Shown one piece after another: positions 35,651-47,906 of a stretch of 64,000 bases of DNA. Within the stretch, counting starts at the first letter, position 1. Each line of letters opens with the position of its first letter. The DNA is taken from the NCBI GenBank assembly GCA_038503075.1, contig JBCAML010000020.1:930001-994000 (forward strand), written 5' to 3'. The position numbers and the translations under genes are program-made. The notes under the pieces were generated by a model. That model saw only the letters and a program-made list of their open reading frames with translations, was not told where the DNA came from and ran no database searches. This DNA comes from Gyromitra esculenta. Its lineage: Eukaryota > Ascomycota > Pezizomycetes > Pezizales > Discinaceae.

Positions 35651-36495
35651 AGTGCGAAACTTGGCCGCCAACTCAACTCAAGATCAAGGAAACCCTTAAA
35701 GATTTGCGGTGAGCTTACAGGAAGTGGGGGCTTCAGAAAGCGTGAATTAAAGGTTGCTTGGTGAAAGAAGAACACCAGAATGTTGAGCGTGAAGAGAGGA
35801 ACCACCGCAACCTGGCGATACTGTAGACTTCCCCCTACCGTGGTACATGTATTGCGCATACACACACCACAAGAACGAACGCGTAAAATAAAATAAAAGT
35901 GATACTTGCCGTTTAGAGCATAGTTGGAAAGTCGTGATCAGCAACACAAATGTTGAATTCAACGGATGTATGTATAGGTATGTGCATAATTCCCACCATC
36001 GCGGTTGGAAGTTCTATCTCTAGCGTCGAACAGCGAATGGCACATTAGCTACCGCGGACACTACCTGCTACCCTGAGCATCTAATAAATGTACCTACATG
36101 TGTCGGACAAATAGAGCAGATAGGCAGATTATTAGGTTGGTGTAGGCAGAACAGAGCAGAGTAGATAACGGTATGCACACCAGAACCCCCGCCATCTCCC
36201 CTGTACGGAGTAGGCGGGTTGCTGTCTCCGTGACCTCGGGTAGATCTCACGGGCTGCTATGTAGACCCCGGAGCCTGTCTTGGCATGCTGATTAAGGCAC
36301 CAATGAGCCAGCCCCCCAAAGCTCTTTATCTTCTCCCCAGATCCCACTGCTCTCTCTTCCTTCCTCTCATTCTCCTCCATCTCTCCCCCATCTCTCCTGC
36401 CTTCACCACTGCACAGTACCCAGCCACCCAAATACATACTCCTTCGCACTTTAAATCAATCTTTAATCTCACTATTCATTCAGTCTTTGCCCATC
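35651..36495. promoter_or_regulatory. Promoter region of vacuolar protease B
   Basis: It has TACATGTA at 35844 and an AGAACAGAGCAGAGTAG repeat at about 36147-36165. A strongly C/T-rich leader (36340-36420) ends at the ATG 36496. Confidence 0.45.
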
Positions 36496-38370
36496 ATGAA
36501 GCTTACTACCAACTTTGCCGTTTTGCTTGCCTCTATTTCTGTCACTATCGCTTCCCCCATTTTCGATACTAGTGTCATCAATAAGGACTCTGCTCCTTTG
36601 TTGTCGTCGGCTTCTGCTGCTGATCACGAAATCCCAAATAACTACATTGTTGTCTTCAAAAAGGATGTCGGTGATGAGGCCGCCAGCGCTCACCACAGCT
36701 GGGTGGTTGATATCCACGAGGCGTCTGTCACTTCGCTCAGGAAGCGAAGCCAGATCCCCCTAATGGAACACTCCAACAATGTCGAACCCCTTGATGTTGA
36801 TTCCTTAACTGGACTGAAGCATAAGTACAACATCTCCGGAGGTCTTTCGGGATACTCTGGCGCTTTCGATGACTCCGTCCTCGAAGAGATCCGAAAACAC
36901 CCTGCTGTAAGCTCCCTTCCCCATCACCCCCCGTTACTCTAGGAGCTTATCTGGCAACGGATGTGTCATGCGTCCATCCGGAAACGCGTGCACGTGATGG
37001 CGTCGCTTAGCGCCGGATCAGTCCCACACCTTTCTTAACACGACTAACGCGATTTATCTATTTAGGTTGCGTATGTTGAGAAGGATTCCATGGTCTACGC
37101 GCTTGAGGATAAAGACGAAGATAAAGATAAGGGTAAAGTTACTGAGAAGAACGCACCGTGGGGTCTCGCCCGTATTTCTCACCAAAAGTCTCTTGACTTT
37201 GGCACTTTCAATAAGTATATCCATCAAGCCCATGGTGGTGAGGGTGTTGACGTTTACGTCATCGACACCGGCACCAACATTGAGCACGTTGATTTTGAGG
37301 GTCGCGCTCACTGGGGAAAAACCATTCCTGCTGGCGATGCTGATGAAGATGGCAATGGTCACGGAACTCATTGTTCTGGCACTGTTGGAGGAAAGAAGTA
37401 TGGTGTTGCTAAGAAAGCTACTATTTATGCTGTCAAGGTTCTTCGTTCCAACGGTTCTGGCACCATGTCAGATGTCGTGAAGGGTGTTGAATTCGCTGCA
37501 GAGGCCCATTTGAAGAAAGCTTCTGCTTCTAAGAAGGATAAAAACTTCAAGGGTTCTGCTGCAAACATGTCATTAGGTGGCGGGAAGGTTAGTTGTCTTC
37601 CATTCTTCTAATGGCCTGTAGCAACTGACACTGCTCCCTCTAGTCTCCTGCCCTCGACCAGGCTGTTGATAGTGCAGTGGCTCTTGGGCTGAACTTCGCT
37701 GTTGCTGCTGGAAATGATAATGCCGACGCATGCGACTACTCGCCTGCCGCCGCCGCCAGAGCTGTCACCGTCGGGGCCTCTACTCTGGGTGACGAGAGAG
37801 CATACTTCTCCAACCATGGCAAATGTGTAGATATCTTTGCTCCCGGCTTGAACATTCAATCCACCTGGATTGGTAGCAAGTATGCTGTCAACACCATCTC
37901 AGGCACTTCGATGGCCTCCCCCCACATTGCTGGGCTTCTTGCCTACTTCCTTTCGTTGCAACCCAAGTCCTCTTCTGGATACGCTGTTGAGCCGTTGTCG
38001 CCAAGTGAATTGAAGAAGAGTATGATCCATGTCGCCTCCAAGGGTGTTCTATCCGATATTCCTAGCAACACTGTTAATGTAAGCTCCTTCATCCTTACTC
38101 CTTCAGACCTTATACTAACGGCCTTAGCTTCTTGCCTGGAATGGTGGTGGATCTGGAAACATCACTGAAATTTTTGACGGCGAGGGGTACTCTCACAAAT
38201 CTGTGTCTTCCTCCAAGCCATCCCGAATTGTCGAGGATGTTACTGATATCACTAGCGAGGTTATCTCTGAGGCTGAGTCGTTTTTGGAAGAATTTGAAGA
38301 CAGAGTTGTTGACGACATCAAGGCTGCATTTGAGAGAGCGAAGAAAGCTCTTGGCAGCAATGCCCTTTAA
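36496..38370 (+). CDS. prb1: Vacuolar serine protease B (cerevisin-like subtilisin, S8A)
   Basis: Exons 36496-36906, 37066-37587, 37644-38078 and 38128-38370; 536 aa. A signal peptide ([20 protein letters not shown]) is followed by an I9 propeptide ([20 protein letters not shown] to about residue 140). The mature start region [10 protein letters not shown] is typical of cerevisins. The catalytic triad is visible as Asp in VIDTGTN, His in [12 protein letters not shown] and Ser in [13 protein letters not shown], with the oxyanion Asn in AVAAGNDN. The enzyme degrades proteins in the vacuole and supports autophagy and nitrogen recycling. After the catalytic domain, intron 3 leads to an acidic C-terminal extension of about 80 aa ([20 protein letters not shown]), removed during maturation in homologues. 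All junctions are GT-AG and in frame. Confidence 0.96.
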
Positions 38371-39654
38371 ACTGTTTCTTAGAAATTCTTCTTCGAATAC
38401 CTGTCGCCGCGATTTTCTACCTTCTTTTAGTCTTTCTTGGTAGCAAAGCAATTGAATGAGTTTGGCGGTGTGTTCGTTTTTTGATCTAATCGACAGCTTT
38501 TCTTGATAATTTGTCTGCAAGATTGTTTCTGTAATGGCTGATGGTAGCATACTTTTCCTTATTTTTTGTTCTGCATTGTATTTTTTACACGCTTGGGAGC
38601 TATTATTATTTACTGGGTACACAAAGAACCAATCTAGACTGACTTGTGGCGCGTGACTCTTGCTCGAACCATTCCATGACCATGACTACATGTATTCAAC
38701 AGAATCCAAGTAGATCCATGCTTCTTTTAAACCATGTACTCGGGCCGCCCACAATGATTGGTCCACCGGTTGTTAATTGGTGCGTAAAGTACTGTTCCGA
38801 ATCTTGTTCCTGCATAGAAGCTGTCTGAATGTGTCTGATCTTGGACCGGGAGACGACGCGTTGGGTGGGAGATTGGACCCGCTCACTGTCTTGTTCTCGA
38901 ACCAATCCTATCATGGAGCCAATCTCTTTGGTGGACATGGGTACTTGTATATATCACGGTAACCCTGAAAACAAGGGTGCCAGATTGACCAGTAAGTCGA
39001 TATGGCTAGATCCAACCAACCCGAAACCCCAACCTGGAACATGCATTTTCACGTTCTTTATTGTAGGTATTCGAGTATTTCCTTGGGTCACTCGATCACT
39101 TGTCGCGTGTGTGGGCGCTGTTGCCTCAACCACAACATGTCGCCCCCCAGTTGTCGTGTTGACCAATGGGGAATCCTGGTATGGTCGTACAGGCCCCTTT
39201 GCATTTTGAGAGTGAACGTTTGCTGTACCATGTCTGATTGGGGGGTAAGTTTAGTAACCGTAACAGCAAAATCCTCCCTCAAAACCCAAGGCTCAAAACA
39301 TCGGTAGCTATTTGTTAGTAGTTCCATTTCTTTTAGGCTTGGAAACACTATAGCTCTGGAATAATTAGGTAAAGAGTTGACTTTTTTCCAGGGTTTTTCC
39401 GAGTTTGAAGAGACTGCTTTTTGTGCCAATTTTGGGAAACTTTGTGCTAAGCAAATACGCTACTATGATGATATCTATCTTCTGACGCAGCTATATAGTT
39501 ATTAAGAATAGAATAACCCAGTACAGCCTAAGGGGTATATCCTCGCTTATTTGCGACCGTAAAACATCATATTTCTTTCATAATGCTGGCCTCTGTTGGG
39601 TAGGAGTTTTGCTGCCGTGGTTGCCGTGGTGTATGGCACACTTACGCCCCTGTT
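38371..39654. other. Spacer downstream of protease B
   Basis: A T-rich 3' UTR-like stretch, then about 900 bp without recognisable coding content. Several open frames on both strands (38646-39429) have no domain. TACATGTA at 38687. Confidence 0.45.
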
Positions 39655-39755
39655 GGACATAGCACAGGGGGCAACGGCCAGACGGCGGACACTGCCTAAT
39701 GGCGGACAAGAGTTAGGTCAACTTGGCAAAAACTTGGCAAAGATTATTGAGAAGG
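39655..39755 (+). repeat. Extra half-copy of the Y element left arm
   Basis: A direct, diverged duplicate of the left arm of the element at 39756-39992 (CACAGGGGGCAACGGCCAGA, CTTGGCAAAAACTTGGCAA), placed immediately before it in tandem. Confidence 0.7.
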
Positions 39756-39992
39756 TACAGGGGGTAACGGCCGGACGGCGGACACGGTCTAATGGCGGAT
39801 AGGGGTCAGGTTTACTTGGCAAAAACTTGGCAAGGACTATAGAGAGGGTACAGGACTATAAGAAAGCTACCCAATTTTTAGAAAACCAGTACCCTATCCA
39901 TAGTCCTGTACCCTCTTGATAGTTCTTTGCCAAGCCCCAAGACCCCTGTCCGCCATTAGACCGTGTCCGCCATCCGGCCGTTACCCCCTGTA
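39756..39992. mobile_element. TA-flanked inverted-repeat element Y (237 bp)
   Basis: Arms of about 105 bp read TACAGGGGGTAACGGCCGGA on the left and the complement on the right (ending GGCCGTTACCCCCTGTA), separated by about 29 bp. Identity is near 88 percent by eye, with small indels around the CTTGGCAAA block. TA at both ends. No coding capacity. Confidence 0.8.
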
Positions 39993-40273
39993 CGGGACTG
40001 CATGTACAGTCACGTTCGCAAAATCCGGGCGCCCTACTAATCGTTGATAGCAAACTACATGTAAATAGCTACGGATCGAACTGGAAAACAGTAATTCAAA
40101 AGGGTAGAAAACTATGGAGATCCTCAGCTGCAGATGTTGAATAACATCTAACTACATGCACCCCACGTAGCTATCTTCTACAAAAATTATAGCCTCAACC
40201 CATCGGCAGTCGTGCTTAATAAAGACGAGGGGTGCCAAGACTTTTCGAACGAGACTGTACATGTATTTGGGGG

Positions 40274-40486
40274 TAGAGTCCTCCCTGGGGGTATGGCACA
40301 AAACAAGGTACACTCAACTCTCGAGCCGAAATACAGACTTTTACGCTCCTAGATTACGAGATCTAGGAAATCTAACTTGGTCATAAAATTTCATGAAGTT
40401 TTGATGTAGTTTTGATGTAACATGAAGCTGTTGTGACGCTGTTGCACCATACCCCTAGGCGCGCCATACCCCCAGGAACGACTCTA
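40274..40486. mobile_element. TA-flanked inverted-repeat element X (213 bp)
   Basis: The ends TAGAGTCCTCCCTGGGGGTA and TACCCCCAGGAACGACTCTA are reverse complements with few mismatches over about 24 bp. The interior contains direct GTTTTGATGTA repeats near 40400-40422. Confidence 0.65.
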
Positions 40487-40487
40487 C

Positions 40488-40592
40488 AGGACTATAAGCA
40501 AGCTACAAGAGAATTCAGAAAAATAGTACCCTATCTATTGAATGCCAAGCTCTGATCCCCGTCCGCCATCCAGCCGTTACGCCCTGTGTAGT
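40488..40592 (-). repeat. Partial, deleted copy of element Y
   Basis: It shares CAGGACTATAAG, TAGTACCCTATC and GTCCGCCATCCAGCCGTTAC with element Y but lacks much of the middle. It abuts element X. Confidence 0.6.
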
Positions 40593-40823
40593 AAGCGTTT
40601 GCTCTTATATTTGCTTCAACGATCTTCCTGTTGGCTGGAACTATTCTACATTGTAAATATCACTCAATAGTATCCATCATTGCAGTGGGTAACACTTCAG
40701 TAGGTTGTCCCACAGGTATGGTTGTTAGAAGTGACTTTGTTTTCTAGAAAGCCTCCCCGCCAATTTTCTATGGATCCAAGGACCTTTTTTGCTAGCGTAC
40801 ATAGGACAAAAACCTAATCAGCC

Positions 40824-41064
40824 TAGTATTACGGGTATAGAGGTAAGTCTGATGATAGGTAAAGGTGCAAGTAAGAGCTGTCAGTCTTTCTTCTCACTCC
40901 ACAACTCTTCGAGGGGCCTAATAAAAATGGTAGGGTGTTGTCAATGCTATGGATTAAACATTAAGCAAAGTTAGATAGTAAAACTGAAATTCAAGCGAGT
41001 TTGAGTTCCCGAGAAAAGAGCTGCACTGCTAACTACTATTAAACTTTCCTCGTCACCCGTAGTA
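40824..41064 (+). mobile_element. MITE family M1, copy 2 (241 bp)
   Basis: The left end is TAGTATTACGGGTATAGAGG with TAAGTCTGATGATAGG; the right end is AAACTTTCCTCGTCACCCG then TAGTAC. The interior (GTAAGAGCTGTCAGTCTTTC, GGGGCCTAATAAAAATGGTA) matches copy 4 in inverted orientation. Confidence 0.8.
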
Positions 41065-42717
41065 CATATGCTCTAGCTCTTGTTTTTCATTGGATGACAA
41101 TCTATGTACGTACATGCCTCTAAATACAAGACTAAATTTCAATATGCTCGTAAAGTATCTCAACTAGATGTAATTCGTAGTATATTATGTACTCTTGCGA
41201 CGTCGCTTGGCTAAATACAAGTATTAGGTTCTTGAAGGTGAGAGGTGGTGTTAATATTAAGGAAGAGGGATAGCTAGTGTCGATCTTAGCTGTCAAAAAA
41301 AATAGCTCTCCCTTTCAGTAAACCAATAGGGCACGGCGAACAAAAAAATTTCCCCCCTTGCTTGTGGTGAAGCATATCATCTGAAGGGCAAAGTTGGCTA
41401 ATAGATACTTTACTATCTATATTTCATTCGGCAAATTCAGACCGTAGGCTGTATAGCAGATGAGCTGTGGACTATAGGGTGCACGATAAAAAGCTGAATA
41501 TTGTGGAAATCTAGAGATTTAGGGTTGTGGCAAAATTTACTCACGAAATTTAACTGTCCGTGTCACAGCAATTGCGCACCCCATGGTATTGAGGGTCTCA
41601 GGGGCATGAAAGAAATAGTCTATCATTTATAAGAATTAATTCGGCTAGTCAAATGGTTGGCGAGAGAGCTTAAGTTGTAAAGTAAGTTAATTAGGGGATT
41701 TATACTATCTAAGATTTGGGGACCTAAATACGCTCTTTATTTAATCTGGAAACTTTGAGAGTATTGGACAACCGAGTAAGTTATCCTAGCTAGAATAAAG
41801 AAGTGGGGAGGACTCGAGAACTGGGAAGGTGACAGTTTCCGTTCCATATGGTTCTATAATTGAAATCTTGAGGATCTAATATATCGTCTGGTACTAACTC
41901 TCATCGATGATATACCGAATTATATATACCTTGCTGGACACGAGGTCACGGGCTGGATGCATGAATGGAAAATCTAGACACGAAATCAAAGTCATGAACC
42001 ATCACTCGTGATTGGTGATGAAGATTGTGTTATTTTTATTTTATTTACTCAGTAGGTACATTCAACCAGCAGGGTATGGTACTCTTAATACGCCAAACAA
42101 AAACAAAAAACAAAAACAGAATAAAACCATACATAGCATTCGAAGATTGTGTTAGAAAACGGCATTCTAATCGGGTATCAGAAGAAGTTCTAGGGACGAG
42201 AATGAGTCCCGGAGTTGAAGAATTTCCTGTAATAGTATGTGTGTACTCCCTACAAACTCGGGCCTGTAGAATCCAAGAGTGATCTAATTAATCCATCAAT
42301 TCTCGATCTCTATTTTACAACAAATCGCGCTGTTGATCTTTGGCAGAAGTCCTCTACTATACAATAGTCTGGCTAGCGATGGCCGAGGATCTCACTCTAG
42401 GGCATCAGTACCTATCTTGGGCTGAAGGGGTCTCTACACCTAAAATGCTAGTCAAATAATCGAATTTTATAAATATAGAATACACTAGCGGAAGCTTATA
42501 TATGTTTAATAGGGAATAACCGCGCAAGCGATATTAAGAATTTCACGCGATATCTCTAACAATTAGACGCCTAATATTTGATGGTATTGGCTCCGATACA
42601 GTTTCTATGTTTAAGAAATCCATTATTTGCATCGTGTGCCAATATGTGTTCTGACTCGTACTCAATTAGATCCCATTTGCAAAGCGGTCGACCCGCTTTA
42701 CGAATAGGTCAGCCCAT
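41065..42717. other. A/T-rich spacer without recognisable genes
   Basis: Low-complexity and A/T-rich, with a run of AAACAAAAAC near 42095-42115. It may be eroded repeat sequence. No frame of note. Confidence 0.45.
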
Positions 42718-43460
42718 TTACAAGTAGGATTGTCTTGAACATAGGCCAGCCCATATACCAGGTGAAATTATTATTGAAACGTATTTAGCGTTGTCATAAG
42801 AAAGTTCGCAACAATACCTCCACTTCCACACCCGCCACCTCCGCCGTTGCTGTTCGGCCATCACCAGCGCACTTTGAGACAAAGTCGCCTGACTAGTCAT
42901 ATCGATCCGAGATACTGATGTGTATAGTCCGGATTTGCGATATTGATACACACGCGCAATGCTGGCCTGGCTTTTTCCCATGTTCCCGAACCTATGAAGA
43001 ACCACGATCCGCCTTGGAGAAGGGTCTAAAGGTATGACCGACAATATACGTAGGGCTCATGACTTTATGCATCTTCTCCAGCACGTCTTCCCTCCCACCA
43101 AACAACATGTTTCTCGGTGGTGGTAGCTGAAACGGAGCCACAAACTTTAGAAACGACTTAGGGGAGGGTCGAATAGAGTTATTGTTTTGGTTTCAATTAG
43201 CATGGCTCTGCGGCCAGCCACGCCTCCGTCACCCACCTTTCGCTGGCTCTGACAGTGCGGTAGACAAACCATCGCTATTGGTTTTAAGTTCCACAACCGA
43301 TTGATTAGATCTTGCTTTATCTATTACAGCTCAGCGAAGTTTTCGATACAACAGAAGTATCTCTTGTAATCTAGTCGTTGCTTCCATGAGCCAACGAATC
43401 TCTTCATCGAGACCGGGACAAGTTTCTTGTTCTCCAAGGCCGCAGGATTTCCCAGGATCC
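42718..43460 (-). pseudogene. Decayed NB-ARC (NLR/STAND-type) gene fragment
   Basis: On the minus strand, FQLPPPRNMLFGGREDVLEKMH (43060-43132; typical pre-NB-ARC linker and GRE motif) is followed after a frameshift by RRIVVLHRFGNMGKSQASIA (a P-loop of GxxGKS/T type, around 42966-42992). Then come YTSVSRIDMTSQATLSQSAL and a Walker-B-region-like LSYDNA. Upstream the same frame continues to about 43460 but is cut by TGA codons at 43193, 43229 and 43331, the last two placed where CGA-to-TGA change would explain them. No ATG start, sensor or repeat domain is found, so it is a relic. Fungal NB-ARC genes typically act in non-self recognition and programmed cell death. The N-terminal part is unassigned. 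Confidence 0.7.
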
Positions 43461-44104
43461 TGTCTAAAATTAGGGATTTCTCTCCATCATTTAGTGGAGG
43501 TTCTAAAACGCCTCACCCCGAGCTATTATTCTACTTGAATCTATTTAATTATAGTAAACCTTCCCAATAGTCCAGTTCAGGTAAAATTATCTTGTCCATT
43601 CGTTTCCACGCTGATCTTTCACCAAGAGCATCAGGATGTATAGTGAGACAGGGCCACGAAAGAGAAACACACTAAGTGATCATGTAGTTACCGGGGAAAT
43701 TTCTCCACTTATCACGTGAACGATGTAATGGTATGGTTCGGGACACTGCTTGTTTACGATGTGCACGGACATACTACATGTACCTCGCCCTTAAAAGCCA
43801 TAATAATAATGGGCATATTTTTGATCGCGAGTTCGGACTGAAGTTCCAAAACTGCAATCTTAGTGAGTTGAGAAAAGTAAGATATATTCAAAAATTCGAA
43901 GGTAAGATAAGTAGCAATGATAAAACCCTTTTAAGTGCCGTAATCATGAAAATCAACGCACCCCAGCAAACATGCCCTAGACCCACTGTTCCTCTTTATC
44001 GTGCTAAACATACGCTATAGGAAAATACCAACAGGAAAGGGAATTCATAAAAATGGTGCAGGCTAATAGAGATGATGGTATGACTTCTCCCCATTACTAT
44101 TTTA
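43461..44104. other. Spacer downstream of the Tudor-SN gene
   Basis: TACATGTA at 43774. A plus-strand open frame (43733-44020) has no recognised domain. The right end should hold the 3' UTR of the minus-strand Tudor-SN gene. Confidence 0.4.
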
Positions 44105-47100
44105 TTAATCCTCTGTAATATCGCCATATTCCCACATTCCCCTCCTCTCACCCTTAGCAACTGATTCTTTCTCCCTGAGTGCCTTGAGCATTTCTGGATA
44201 GGCTCTCTCGTAAGGCCTCAACTTGAATGGAACCATTGCAAGTCCCTCAGCGACGATCTCGGAGTTTAAGCTCGCTTCCATGCTGTCGCTGCTGTTGGGA
44301 TCGTATAGAGTGACATGAAGAATACCCTCCGGGCTAGTCCAATCCACGTTTGCGACTAGTTGTTTACCAGAGGTTAGGTGGGTGACCAGATCCACGGACT
44401 CAGCAGAGTAATCTGCTTGGGTCGGAAACTGTAGGAAAGAGAAAACAGCGTCCATAGCTTGGGCCTTCAATTTCGTGGTCTGAAACTGTGGCTGCTTAAG
44501 AGGGCGGAGACGGGAGAAAGGTATTTTTTCCGAATTTCCATAGTCAATGTAAAGAACTTCAGCTTCCTTGGTTTCACGGTTGACGTGTCGGACCCTAGCG
44601 CGATAAAATGTGTTGTCTTCAGTGAACTTCGCTGCGACGTATTCGCCAACCTTTGGAGGTCCCTCAAGACCTTTATTGTTAGTAGGAGAGAGATGGAAAT
44701 TTCTAAATGCACTCATAAGCTCCTCCAAAGCCGCGGTACCTTAAATACTGTTAGCACTATTACCAGCATTGATATCGTCACTGAAGCGAGATACTCACCA
44801 GTCCCGACCAGCTGGATCTTCAATTGCGATCGCTCGTCAACATTTGTGACAATTACATCACGGTAGTCCTTCTTCTCAATAGCTTCGTTCGCTGTGACTC
44901 CGTTGGAGGGAACATCCGCGTGAGTGTCAAGATCCGTCTCTGGTGTCCAGTCTTTCCATATACCTTTCCTGGCTTGCTTCGCTCTATTCTCTGCTGCGAA
45001 TAACTCGGTAGCGTGACCAGACTTCTCCGCAGAATATTCATTTACGCTGGCCAAACCCTCCTCAAGCAGACCCTTGGCAAGATTCTCGCGGTTAACGTAC
45101 ATAGTACCAATGAATCCGCCAACGCGGTCAACATCGTCTACGTCGATCTCAACATCCCTCTGCATGCACCTTCTTGAGCTGTACTCGAGAGCTTCAGGTC
45201 CGAAGGGTTCCGACTGTTCGGTAGCATTGCGAGCGGTTCTCGGCGCGCGGATACCACCAAGCACGAATGTGAGACGGGCATTTTCGGATGGAATGATGAC
45301 CTTAAATCTAGACCCTGAGGATACAAAGTCGACTACAGCGGGAACACGTTTTTTGCGTTGCAAGAATCCCAGATAACCTTTTGCTTTTGCAAGAGTTTCT
45401 GAAGCCTCAACCACTTTTGTGCTCTGCGGTGGCTTGGCAGAGTACATGCCTTTTTTTTCCTTTTGGGCGCTATGGTGGAATAGTCAACATTTAAGATTCG
45501 GAAGAGGGAAATTTTCGCAAAATAGATGGGACGTACGCCTCTTCGGCAGCAAGTAATTCGTCATAAATCGGTGATCGATCCTCATCATCCTTCCTATGCC
45601 TAACAACGCTGGCCCATCCGTTTTCCACAAGTTGAAGAGCGATATTCCTGTTCAAATCATTGTTAGTGGCAGCTCGAAATTTAAGCGAAACCTTTGGAAA
45701 CGGTGAATATACTTGTTATTGTAAGTAACGGTACCCATCTCACGTTCTTCGAACCCTTCCGTAGCAGGTCTCTTCCCGTCAATACTCACGCGTATATGTT
45801 TACCAATCAATTTCTTCCTCAGAAATTCTTTAGCTTCAGCCTGAAATGGTGATTGTTTAGGGTCAGAGGGCCTATAGTTTAACTTCATTAGATTAAAGTC
45901 GAATCGGGGAGCCAATCAAGGATGATCAAAGGGATATACTTCGGTTGTCTAATACTCGATAAATTAATTTTCCTCTCATCTCCAGTCTTATTTCTCACGA
46001 AAATAGTATCCGCACTAAGGATTCTGGACACAACTACATCGAGGTTGCTGCTGTTGGGAGCCTTGGCTTTCACGACATGTTCCTTCCACAGGCGTAATTG
46101 GGCGTTTCTGGCGACCTTCTCTGCCGCACGAAGCTTGCTCATATCGGAGCCGATCATGGTACTATGGAAGTCGACACATCTCGCCAATCCTTGCGAAAGT
46201 AACAATTCCGCAATATTTCCAGCAGGGTGGATGATGTTTCCAATAAATTGGAGTTGGGGACTCAGACCAAGTAAGGTGATCTTGACCGAACGTTGGAGGA
46301 GGCGAGATTCTACAAAATCTTTGGCGGTGTCGCCAAATTCTTCGGCAGCCTGCTCGACGCCGGTCGAATCAGTGCGCTGGGAAAGTGGGGCTCGAATACC
46401 GGCAATGAGCAGTACTATTTGTTGGTGGGACTTGGGTTCGAGCAGGAGACGAATGGCGACTTTGTCACCAGAGATCACACGTTCTATGATGGCTAGAGGA
46501 AGAAAGAGAAAAAAGAATTTGAGTTAGCATTTGATTTTTGATTTTTGAGGTTCACATCTAGGACTAGGGGGAATTACTATCGATAGGCTTTCCTTTATAT
46601 TTTTCCAAAAACTGAAGTGGATCGCTGGGTGTCTCGTATTTGGAGTCAATTCGCCCATCAATAGCACTCCACACACCCTTCGCTTCAGCCCTAGCATTGT
46701 ACTCTAATTCTCGGAGTTTCTCGATTAAAGCTTCGCCTTCCGGTTGATCTTCACGTTTCCCAGCATCCTCGCGAAGCTTAACCATCCCTTCAGCGAGGCC
46801 GAGCTCAATGACGGATTGCCCAGTGGAGAGGATAACTGTTCCATATTCACGACTGCTTGTTGGGACCTGGTATAGGATTGTGAATTTGACTTCTTTGCCG
46901 ACTACGAGTTTACGGAAGAAGTCACGAGACTCGAAGGCATAAGGCTAGGTAAAAAAACGCAGCTGTTAGCTACGTGGCTTCATCGGTGCTGTGATGACCA
47001 AAACTAGAGCACAAGCGCACGGAAAAATTAATCATTCTGCGAGTAGCCTACCTCATCTCCCTCACGCTTCAATCTTGGAGCAGAGACGTAGGCCAAAGAC

Positions 47101-47186
47101 AAGGTCTTCTCGGCCCCAGACTTGAGTGATTTAAGCACGAATGTGTCCCCAGAGGTGACGGATTTGACTTTAGCGAGATTGGCCAT
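44105..47186 (-). CDS. snd1: Tudor-SN (staphylococcal nuclease domain-containing protein 1)
   Basis: Seven exons: 47052-47186, 46578-46944, 45940-46492, 45713-45871, 45537-45647, 44799-45469 and 44105-44739; 876 aa, in frame at every junction and near the family length of about 900. Staphylococcal-nuclease-like (OB-fold) units recur: [37 protein letters not shown] with [25 protein letters not shown], and [20 protein letters not shown] with [12 protein letters not shown]. The last exon holds a Tudor domain ([31 protein letters not shown]) embedded in a final partial nuclease unit. The catalytic residues of the bacterial nuclease are not apparent. Homologues bind RNA and work in RNA decay, splicing and stress granules. 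The start is the ATG at 47186, beginning the first SN unit directly. Confidence 0.95.
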
Positions 47187-47906
47187 GATTTCCAAGTTAT
47201 AAGCCAAATGATAGGTTGTGGTAGGTTTGATTCGTCCCGTAGGAGTATCTGGATGAAAAAGGCGAATTATGAGCAATCGCTAAAGAACGAGGGAGAAGGA
47301 AAAAAAAGACGAGGTCTGGAATTGGTCGCTCACCTTTAGGAGGCTAGATAGCTACTAATTGAATAACAAATTCAATTGGCAGAAGGAAAGGTGATTGAAG
47401 GCGAATATAGCACAATTGGTGTTGGCGATGACGGTATAGAGTCTTATTTATTTTGGAGATGAGTATAATTCGGCAGAGCGAAAAAGGTTGGGAGAGAACA
47501 GCGAGAGATATCAGGTCATTCCCGTGGCTAAGGCCACAACGCTGGCCTCTGGTGGCACAATAATGTGGGGAAGCTACATGGATTACCCACCACACTCTCC
47601 TCTTAAAAATGCACAAAACCTATTAAAAATCACCGCTTCTACGCCAAATGAAATATACAACGCTTTTCGTTATAGTTTCACCTGCAACGGCAATCCGGGG
47701 TGCATATCGTATTTCGTGTAGGTACATATATCTCAACCCAAGTAGAATTTGGCCAATCAACCCGAGAATGTGACTAAAGAGAGCAAATTAAAAGATTTTA
47801 CTAGAAAACGACATTTCCGGGTTCTTTATGCCTGCCCCGAGTAGGTACCCCTTAGCCCCAGCCAAGTTCTGCCTGGTTCTGCGAGGGGTAAAGGGGGGGA
47901 GATATG
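47187..47906. promoter_or_regulatory. Upstream region of Tudor-SN gene
   Basis: No further gene. Frames at 47344-47721 are short and lack domains. The region is expected to contain the promoter of the minus-strand gene. Confidence 0.4.

Noticed and set aside
38646..39429. Several 60-126-aa frames on both strands downstream of protease B
   Set aside because: Mutually overlapping, no domains or consistent coding bias.
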